Of a DNA stretch of 7,920 bases, positions 1-4,749 are shown piece after piece. Position numbers and translations under genes: made by a program. How positions within the stretch are numbered: the stretch's first letter is position 1; the number at the start of each line of letters is the position of its first letter. The DNA lies in NCBI GenBank assembly GCA_017609945.1, contig JAFCCZ010000044.1:1-7920 (forward strand). Reading direction: 5' to 3'. The notes under the pieces were generated by a model that did no database searches, was not told the DNA's origin, and saw nothing but the letters and a program-made list of their open reading frames with translations. This DNA comes from Candidatus Iainarchaeum sp. GTDB lineage: Archaea > Iainarchaeota > Iainarchaeia > Iainarchaeales > GCA-2688035.

Positions 1-1
1 A

Positions 2-1099
2 AAGTTCATGCTTTCCTGCATAAATTCCATTGCCGGCAGCAGGGCCAAAACAATTGCTTCCGCGAAAAAGGCAGCCTTGTCCTCAAAGAACAGGATAACA
101 GGAATCACTTTTGAAACCCGCCCGGACTTTTGCGGAAAGCGGGAAATTAATTCAATGCTTTCCTTTGGCGGAACAAGGTGTGAGCTCGGAGTTCAAACGA
201 TTTCTGACAGGATTTACAAGAAGATAAACCGCGGTCACCTTGTAAGGGACGTTGTTAGGGCAACAAGCCTTCTCAAGGACAGCGCTTTCAAGATAACCTA
301 TCATTTTATGCCGGGGCTCCCCGGCTCAAGCCCTGACGCAGACGAAAGGGCCCTGAGGGAAATTTTCTCAAATCCTGACTTCAAGCCGGATTCAATAAAG
401 CTTTACCCCTGCCTTGTGATGCCAAACACCAAACTTTTTGAGGACTGGAAAAAGGGCCTTTTTACGCCCATGAACGAAGAGCAGGCCCTTGAGCTGGTTC
501 TGAAACTTAAACGCTTTGTTCCAAAGTGGGTGAGAATTATGCGGATTCAGCGTGATATTCCAAGCACCCTAGTTTTGGCAGGAGTCAAGAGAACAAACCT
601 CAGGCAGGTCGCTTTGGAGGAAGCCAAGAGAATTGGCTTGGATTGCAATTGCATCAGGTGCAGGGAAGCGGGTTTGCATTCAAGGGGCAGCAGCGACAGC
701 GTTAATCCGGGCAATGCAAAAGAGTTTGTTGAGGCCTATGAAGCCAGCAAGGGGGTTGAAAAATTCATTTCGCTTGAGAGCAGTGACAGAAAAATCCTTT
801 TCGGGTTCCTCCGCCTCAGAATGCCTGCAAACCCTTTCCGGAAAGAGATTGATGCCAAAACTGCGCTTGTCCGCGAACTGCGTGTTTTTGGAAGGTCTCT
901 TCCGCTTGGCGAGCACTCCCAGGGGGAGATTCAGCACACTGGTCTTGGAAAGAGGCTTTTGCGGCGCGCTGAAGAGATTTCTTTACAGGAGTTTGATGCA
1001 AAAAAGCTGTTGGTGATAAGCGGTCTTGGCACAAAGGAATACTACCTTTCAAACGGCTTTAAGGTGGACGGCTGCTTTGTATCAAAAGGTTTAAATTGA
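2..1099 (+). CDS. elp3: Elp3-family tRNA uridine-34 modification enzyme (radical SAM + GNAT), 5' truncated by window edge
   Basis: Elp3 uses a radical-SAM domain and a C-terminal acetyl-CoA-binding GNAT domain to start cm5U-type modification at the tRNA wobble uridine. The reading frame is open from base 2. An ATG lies at position 8, but that is mid-domain: the family is usually above 500 aa and only about 365 are visible. The SAM-binding CxxxCxxC motif must lie upstream, outside the window. Numbered from that ATG, one sees the radical-SAM core motif ETRPDFC (36-42), the segment GVQTISDRIYKKINRGH (61-77), HFMPGLPGS (99-107), a zinc-type CNCIRC cluster (213-218), the acetyl-CoA motif IQHTGLGKRLL (308-318), and the Elp3-typical tail around VISGLGTKEYY (336-346). 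The TGA stop overlaps the TTG start of the next gene by 4 nt, implying one transcript. The family call is secure; the true start cannot be seen. Confidence 0.95.
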   Translation, partial: KFMLSCINSIAGSRAKTIASAKKAALSSKNRITGITFETRPDFCGKREINSMLSFGGTRCELGVQTISDRIYKKINRGHLVRDVVRATSLLKDSAFKITYHFMPGLPGSSPDADERALREIFSNPDFKPDSIKLYPCLVMPNTKLFEDWKKGLFTPMNEEQALELVLKLKRFVPKWVRIMRIQRDIPSTLVLAGVKRTNLRQVALEEAKRIGLDCNCIRCREAGLHSRGSSDSVNPGNAKEFVEAYEASKGVEKFISLESSDRKILFGFLRLRMPANPFRKEIDAKTALVRELRVFGRSLPLGEHSQGEIQHTGLGKRLLRRAEEISLQEFDAKKLLVISGLGTKEYYLSNGFKVDGCFVSKGLN

Positions 1100-1428
1100 T
1101 TGAGAACAAAATCTTACTGATGACAAAGCAAAGCCAGTGGGTTTTCTTCATTGAGCAGAACCCGCAATTCAACAAGGTGGCAAGTTCCAAGATTTATATG
1201 GCGATCCTGAGGCGTCTTGAGAAAAGCTCTTTGAGCGCTGACAAGATGCACCTTGAGTTTACGCAGGTTAAGGGCTCTGACATTGACCTGATTCTTGAGT
1301 CCCTTGAAAAGCTCAAGCTTGTTTCCAAGATGGATGTGTTGGGGCAGATGCTTTACTCGGTCAGCCCTCTTGGCAAGAAACTGCTGGAGATATACGCAAA
1401 TGCCAGAGAGGAGTTCAGCATAGAATAG
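1096..1428 (+). CDS. Small winged-helix-like protein, unknown target
   Basis: A 110-aa protein that I do not recognise as a named family. Its pattern of short helices (about 13-22, 31-43, 47-54, 62-73) followed by a hairpin-like stretch (residues about 75-89) and a terminal helix resembles a winged helix-turn-helix DNA-binding domain. The segment SDIDLILESLEKLKLV would be the recognition region. The chosen TTG start overlaps the elp3 stop (TTGA) and has an AGGT Shine-Dalgarno-like element at 1087-1090, 5 nt upstream. An in-frame ATG at 1120 would give 102 aa but has no convincing SD. The overlap suggests translational coupling to elp3. It has no cysteines or transmembrane segment. A role as a regulator of the downstream genes is possible but is inference from fold appearance and position only. 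Confidence 0.7.
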   Translation: MIENKILLMTKQSQWVFFIEQNPQFNKVASSKIYMAILRRLEKSSLSADKMHLEFTQVKGSDIDLILESLEKLKLVSKMDVLGQMLYSVSPLGKKLLEIYANAREEFSIE

Positions 1429-1438
1429 CTTTTAATTG
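1429..1438 (+). promoter_or_regulatory. Possible TATA-like element for the 1470 gene
   Basis: The AT-rich element CTTTTAATTG directly follows the stop of the wHTH gene. Its centre lies about 36 nt before the ATG at 1470, so a start site about 25 nt downstream would fall near 1459, at the SD. This matches archaeal TATA spacing with a very short leader, but the element is a weak match to the consensus. Readthrough from the elp3 transcript is an equally good explanation. Confidence 0.3.
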
Positions 1439-1443
1439 TTATT

Positions 1444-1469
1444 CTCTAAATTTACTTAGAGGTTTTTTT
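1444..1469 (+). other. Inverted repeat plus T7 tract overlapping the SD of the 1470 gene
   Basis: CTCTAA (1444-1449) and TTAGAG (1456-1461) are perfect 6-nt inverted arms around a 6-nt loop. A further T-G wobble pair is possible outside them. Seven T residues (1463-1469) run straight into the ATG at 1470. The right arm contains most of the SD AGAGGT (1458-1463), which sits 6 nt before the start. In form this is a weak hairpin followed by a U tract, so it could be a terminator or attenuator, an SD-masking hairpin, or a dyad operator. The AT-rich stem is not stable enough to be sure. Confidence 0.45.
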
Positions 1470-1817
1470 ATGGGAGGAGTGCTAATTGCCGTTCTTGGAA
1501 TTGGAAAGGGAAGTTGGGGTCACGTTGGCCGCCTTATTTCTGAGGAAGAGTGGGACCAAATCCTTATTGTTGGAAACGAGTGGGGCAAGGAAAATTTTAC
1601 CCCCTCAAAGGAAGTTGAGTGGATTCTTGTCAACAACAGGGCCGGCTTTGAGGTAATCAAAAACGCCATAATTGAAAAGTTGCCTGATGCCGAATTGTCT
1701 ATTTCACTTATAAGCGGTTCCGGCAAGGAGCACATGGCACTGCTTGCCGCTTTGAAGGACACCGGCAAGGACTTCAAAATTGTGGTTTTGACAGGGGAAG
1801 GCACAAAATACTATTGA
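1470..1817 (+). CDS. Uncharacterised Rossmann-like protein with CARF-like motif
   Basis: A 115-aa soluble protein with no family I can name confidently. It alternates strands and helices as in a Rossmann fold: strand about 4-10, glycine-rich loop GIGKGSWGHVG (10-20), helix, strand ILIVG (31-35), strand WILVN (51-55), helix about 59-70, strand LSISLIS (76-82), loop-helix SGSGKEHMALLAAL (82-95), strand FKIVVLTGE (102-110). The SGSGKEHMALLAAL stretch resembles the conserved TGGTK-M loop-helix of CARF ligand-binding domains, and the length fits a single CARF unit. This similarity is by eye only. An ATG start with SD AGAGGT 6 nt upstream is well supported. It lies 10 nt upstream of a PD-(D/E)XK nuclease gene on the same strand, and the two are probably co-transcribed. 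Alternatively it could be another Rossmann-type nucleotide-binding protein. Confidence 0.7.
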   Translation: MGGVLIAVLGIGKGSWGHVGRLISEEEWDQILIVGNEWGKENFTPSKEVEWILVNNRAGFEVIKNAIIEKLPDAELSISLISGSGKEHMALLAALKDTGKDFKIVVLTGEGTKYY

Positions 1818-1827
1818 AGAGATTGAA

Positions 1828-2187
1828 ATGCTTGTTTATGTCCTGGCTTTCATAATTCTTGCGCTTGCCGCCCTGGTTTTTATCCTCTTCAGGAAGGCCT
1901 CAAGGCTTGAGGCAGAGCTTGAGGAGGTCCTTTTTAGAAAGAAGAGCCAGTCGGTAAAGTACGGCAAAATAACAGAGCAGTTTGTTCCCTTTCTTGACGA
2001 CTTGCCCTTTTCCGCTGAAAATTTCCGTTTTCTTGGAAGTCCAATTGACGGAATTGCGTTTGAGCAGGATGAAATAATCCTCTGCGAATTTAAGGCCGCG
2101 GACAGCGGGCTTTCTGCGCTGCAGCAGAGAATCAAAAAACTGGTTCAGGAAAAGAGGGTTAAGTGGCTTGAGTTCAGGCTGCGCTAA
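1828..2187 (+). CDS. Membrane-anchored PD-(D/E)XK nuclease, Endonuc_Holl (Holliday-junction-resolvase-related) type
   Basis: A 119-aa protein with an N-terminal hydrophobic helix (residues 2-21), a short charged linker (22-38), then a compact nuclease-like domain. The core reads KYGKITEQFVPFL (44-56), FRFLGSPIDGIAF (66-78), IILCEFKA (83-90) and an SALQQRIKKLV helix (96-106). The pattern G-S-P-I-D (D74) ... E-F-K (E87, K89) with a following Q/helix matches a PD-(D/E)XK active site, and the whole resembles the archaeal Endonuc_Holl family described as related to Holliday junction resolvases. The substrate is unknown; the membrane anchor argues against routine recombination. The ATG start is 10 nt after the previous stop and lacks a strong SD, so translation may depend on reinitiation. 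Its TAA overlaps the purF TAG on the other strand over 2184-2187. Confidence 0.85.
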   Translation: MLVYVLAFIILALAALVFILFRKASRLEAELEEVLFRKKSQSVKYGKITEQFVPFLDDLPFSAENFRFLGSPIDGIAFEQDEIILCEFKAADSGLSALQQRIKKLVQEKRVKWLEFRLR

Positions 2188-3527
2188 TCTTCCTTCTTTT
2201 TTTTGAATGGCGATTTTCCGTCCCAGCAGTACAGGCAGAGCTCATTTTTTTCCCTGCCAAGCGCTTTAACAAAGTCCTCAAGGGTATTGTAGATTAAACT
2301 GTCTGCTTCGATGTGCTTGCATATTTCCTCTACAGACATTTTTCTCGCGGCCAGTTCGTCATAGTCCCTGGTTGAGGTTCCGAACCTGCACGGATGCATG
2401 AGCGGGGGGCAGGCAACCCTTACGTGCACCTCTTTTGCGCCGGCTTTCTTAAGCTCCTTTACTTTCTCTCTTATTTGGGTGCCCCTTACGATGGAGTCAT
2501 CGCACAGAACAATTTTCTTTCCCTCAGCCGCATCCTTTAAAACACTCAGTTTGTTTTTTGCCTCCCTGTCGCGCTCTTCTTGGGTGGCTTGGGTATAGCT
2601 CCTATCACCGTACCTGTCAACCAGGAAAACGCTCTTCAAAGGCAGTTTGCTTTCAAGGTGATAACCTTCCGCATGCCCAATTCCGCTATTTGGCACAGGT
2701 GCAACTATGTCTGCCTGCAGTTTTCCCTTATCGCGCTTTGCCAGCATTGCCCCCATCTTGTTTCTTGCCTTGTCAACAGACAAGCCGTCAATGACGGAGT
2801 CAACGCTTGCAGTGTACGCCCATTCAAATGCGCAGAATGCTGTTCTTTCGCTTTCCAAAGTCTTAAGTGTCTTGAAGCCGCCTCCGTCGATGAAAACGAT
2901 TTCCCCCGGCTTTACATCCCTGGTAATTTTCATATCCAGGTTTTGCAGTGCCCTGCTCTCAGATGCGACTGCAAACTCCCCGCCATTCTCGCCCAAAATC
3001 AGCGGTTTGAACCCAAACTTGTCCCTTGCGGCGAAGATTCCTTTGGGAGTGAGAATAAGCAGGCTGTAGCTGCCCTCAATTTTCTTTGTTACCTGCTCAA
3101 CGCCTTCAACGAAGTCCTTTCCCTGGGTAACAAGCTTTGAAAGCAATTCAACCTGCGAGTCAAGCCAAAAGCTATAGCCCTGACTTTTAAGCTCCTGAAT
3201 AAGCTCTTCCGCATTAACGATATTTCCGTTGAAGCAAATGGCAAAATCTCCAAGTTTGCTGTGCAGGGTCATTGGCTGCCTGTCCCTCAAGCTGACGTGG
3301 CCAATGCCAAAGTTGCCGGTCAATACTTCAAAGTCATCTCTTGTAAATGTGTGGTCAACCCTGCCCTTGTGGCTTTGGATTATTACCTCTTTTCCGTCGC
3401 TTGTTGCAATGCCACAGTATTGTTGCCCACGGTGCTGCAGAAAATGCAGTGCATGGTGTATTTTCCTTGCGCAGTTCTTGCTGCCGTATAACCCAAAAAC
3501 ACCACAATAATCTTCAGTTTCTCCCAA
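2184..3527 (-). CDS. purF: Amidophosphoribosyltransferase (PurF), Fe-S type, with unusual glutamine-site segment
   Basis: PurF converts PRPP and glutamine to 5-phosphoribosylamine, the first committed step of purine synthesis, in the cytoplasm. Start: the TTG at 3527 has a strong SD (GAGGTG, 7-nt spacer) and yields 447 aa with a 7-residue propeptide before the catalytic Cys8 (CGVFGLYG). A longer TTG start at 3557 would precede the SD and is unlikely. The class II glutaminase domain covers about 8-230, with NGN at 100-102 and D123. The phosphoribosyltransferase domain has the PRPP motif around VLCDDSIVRGT (340-350). Four cysteines at C232, C380, C431 and C434 align with the 4Fe-4S ligands of the Bacillus-type enzyme. 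Oddity: GHVSLRDRQPM (76-86) replaces the usual GHVRYxT...AQPF, so the normal glutamine-binding Arg is Ser and the loop is about 8 residues shorter. It lies downstream of pelA on the same strand. Confidence 0.93.
   Translation of the reverse strand: MGETEDYCGVFGLYGSKNCARKIHHALHFLQHRGQQYCGIATSDGKEVIIQSHKGRVDHTFTRDDFEVLTGNFGIGHVSLRDRQPMTLHSKLGDFAICFNGNIVNAEELIQELKSQGYSFWLDSQVELLSKLVTQGKDFVEGVEQVTKKIEGSYSLLILTPKGIFAARDKFGFKPLILGENGGEFAVASESRALQNLDMKITRDVKPGEIVFIDGGGFKTLKTLESERTAFCAFEWAYTASVDSVIDGLSVDKARNKMGAMLAKRDKGKLQADIVAPVPNSGIGHAEGYHLESKLPLKSVFLVDRYGDRSYTQATQEERDREAKNKLSVLKDAAEGKKIVLCDDSIVRGTQIREKVKELKKAGAKEVHVRVACPPLMHPCRFGTSTRDYDELAARKMSVEEICKHIEADSLIYNTLEDFVKALGREKNELCLYCWDGKSPFKKKKED
2197..2204 (+). 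terminator. T8 tract, likely terminator of the plus-strand cluster
   Basis: Eight T residues lie 9 nt after the nuclease stop, preceded by a pyrimidine-rich TCTTCCTTC. Oligo-T runs terminate archaeal transcription without a strong hairpin. The tract lies inside the 3' end of purF on the opposite strand, where it encodes the lysine run near the C terminus. Confidence 0.55.
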
Positions 3528-3534
3528 GAAACAC

Positions 3535-3540
3535 CACCTC
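3535..3540 (-). promoter_or_regulatory. Shine-Dalgarno site that sets the purF TTG start
   Basis: GAGGTG on the minus strand is a near-perfect match to the archaeal anti-SD and sits 7 nt before the TTG at 3527. It lies downstream of the alternative TTG at 3557, which it therefore argues against. Confidence 0.8.
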
Positions 3541-3544
3541 AATG

Positions 3545-3552
3545 AAAAAAAA
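3545..3552 (-). terminator. T8 tract between pelA and purF
   Basis: On the minus strand, eight T residues occur 20 nt after the pelA stop codon and before the purF SD. This is a plausible oligo-T terminator for pelA, which would make purF partly independent. It has no hairpin. Confidence 0.4.
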
Positions 3553-3560
3553 GACAAAAT

Positions 3561-3572
3561 TGTTTTTAAAAC
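3561..3572 (-). promoter_or_regulatory. Possible TATA box for purF
   Basis: The minus-strand element GTTTTAAAAACA begins just after the pelA stop. Its centre is about 40 nt upstream of the purF TTG. A start site about 25 nt downstream (around 3541) would leave a leader of about 14 nt that just includes the SD, which fits archaeal promoter geometry. It was inferred from position and composition. Confidence 0.4.
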
Positions 3573-4613
3573 TTACTGTATTTTGAACCTCAAAAGCGCT
3601 GCTATCCCCCCAATTGACACAAGCTTTTTTCCTGCCTCGTGTCCAGCGCTCACCAAATGCACTTCCCCGCCCATTTTCTCGGTCTTGTCCATGAGCTCTT
3701 CCACACTTGCCCTGTTTTCAAGCATGGTCTCGTCGGCAACAAGCAGCTGCTGCACTGCCCCCTTGCCCACTGCGTCAGAAACCTGTTCCACCCCGTATTC
3801 CACAAGCCCTGAGTTCTTTCCAACTTCTGCAAAAATGCGTTCCACGAGCTTTGTTTCCTTCACAAGCTGCATTTCGCTGGTTATTTTGTCCAGCGCGCTT
3901 CCTTTCAGCAGCTCGTTCAGCCCTGTTACCCCTGTGCTGTTTGTTGAGGCAAAGTAAAACTGGCCCTTTTCGCCCCTGTCATCAATCCATTTCTTCAGGG
4001 ATTCCCTCGTAAATCCAGGCCCTGCAAAAACTACCTTCTCTGCCTTTAACTCTTTGACCCTATCCACTATTTCCTTGAAATAATTTCCAATCCCTGATTT
4101 CGACTCAAACTGTTTTCCGGATTTCCCGCTTCTAATGATTCCCTTTTTCTGCAGTTCAAACTCTTTCAGAAGGGCAAGGTCTGCCCTTTCATCGTCCAGA
4201 ACAACCAGGAGAACCTTTCCCTTTTTGGTGGCCGCGCTTGCCTTCTCAAGCCTTTCCATTTGGAACCTCTTAAGCTCCTTTTTCTTAATCTTAACATTCT
4301 TTCCAAGCTCTATTTCTATGCTGTGTGAGGCCCCTATCTCAACCAGGTCAGCAGGCTTCCCGCCTCTTATGGCCCCGGTTACTCTCAAATTTCCGGTTTC
4401 CCGGTGAAAGTCAACCTTTTCAACCTCTATTTCCAGAAAAAGCTTTACCCTCAAATTCTTTTCCCCCTGCTCCCTTGGCTTTATCTTGCGGTCAGTTGCT
4501 CCGCTAACCAGGTCTCCCTTTTCTATTACCCGCTCAAGATGCCACAGGTCATCCGGTATTTCGGGAACAAGGGTTATCAAGCAGGTCTTTTTGTCTATTT
4601 GGAGAATGCGCAT
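3573..4613 (-). CDS. pelA: Pelota (aPelota/Dom34) ribosome-rescue factor
   Basis: Pelota enters the A site of ribosomes stalled without a usable codon and, with aEF1A and then ABCE1, splits them. It is an eRF1 paralogue without the GGQ hydrolysis motif, and none is seen here. The 346-aa length is typical of archaea. Domain 1 (Sm-like, about 1-125) has the family stretch LITLVPEIPDDLWHL (12-26). Domain 2 (about 130-255) has VLLVVLDDERADLALL (134-149) and VVFAGPGF (194-201). Domain 3 (about 256-346) ends with the hallmark GGEVHLVSAGHEAGKKL (315-331) and GGIAALLRFKI (335-345). The ATG at 4613 gives the canonical MRILQID start. No SD precedes it and a TATA-like box lies 28 nt upstream, so the mRNA is probably leaderless. 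It is divergent from its partner ABCE1 and upstream of purF on the same strand. Confidence 0.96.
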   Translation of the reverse strand: MRILQIDKKTCLITLVPEIPDDLWHLERVIEKGDLVSGATDRKIKPREQGEKNLRVKLFLEIEVEKVDFHRETGNLRVTGAIRGGKPADLVEIGASHSIEIELGKNVKIKKKELKRFQMERLEKASAATKKGKVLLVVLDDERADLALLKEFELQKKGIIRSGKSGKQFESKSGIGNYFKEIVDRVKELKAEKVVFAGPGFTRESLKKWIDDRGEKGQFYFASTNSTGVTGLNELLKGSALDKITSEMQLVKETKLVERIFAEVGKNSGLVEYGVEQVSDAVGKGAVQQLLVADETMLENRASVEELMDKTEKMGGEVHLVSAGHEAGKKLVSIGGIAALLRFKIQ

Positions 4614-4637
4614 ATAAATTTCAAGGCATCTAAACAG

Positions 4638-4645
4638 TTTTAAAT
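4638..4645 (-). promoter_or_regulatory. TATA-like box for pelA (probably leaderless)
   Basis: On the minus strand ATTTAAAA is centred about 28 nt upstream of the pelA ATG, the distance at which archaeal transcription would begin at or beside the start codon. The absence of an SD between the box and the ATG agrees with a leaderless transcript. The element is nearly self-complementary, so it might also serve the plus strand. Confidence 0.6.
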
Positions 4646-4663
4646 GCTTTTTCAGGCAAATTT

Positions 4664-4673
4664 AAGTATATAC
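4664..4673 (+). promoter_or_regulatory. TATA-like box for ABCE1
   Basis: AAGTATATAC, preceded by the A/T-rich GCAAATTT, is a fair archaeal TATA box. A start about 25 nt downstream (about 4694) would give a leader of about 55 nt to the ATG at 4750. It would also exclude the upstream in-frame GTG at 4675 from being transcribed. Confidence 0.5.
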
Positions 4674-4736
4674 AGTGCTTATTCTGTATGATTTTACAGT
4701 TTCAGGAAAAGTATTGGAACGTGATTTTATGAAGTC

Positions 4737-4741
4737 AGGTG
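4737..4741 (+). promoter_or_regulatory. Shine-Dalgarno site supporting the ABCE1 start at 4750
   Basis: AGGTG lies 8 nt before the ATG at 4750. An alternative in-frame ATG at 4729 has only GTGAT (4721-4725) in front of it. The choice of 4750 also matches the conserved family N terminus MRIAVLD. Confidence 0.65.
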
Positions 4742-4749
4742 CAAGCAAG

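Noticed and set aside
8..1099. elp3 as a complete gene starting at the ATG at 8
   Set aside because: The frame is open upstream and the radical-SAM cysteine motif is missing, so the ATG is internal.
2580..3140. 186-aa plus-strand reading frame opposite purF
   Set aside because: It lies wholly antisense to a well-conserved purF, has an implausible Cys/Pro/Ser-rich composition and no SD.
3527..3557. Longer purF from the TTG at 3557 (457 aa)
   Set aside because: The SD lies inside the extension and points to the TTG at 3527. The extra residues match no PurF propeptide I know.
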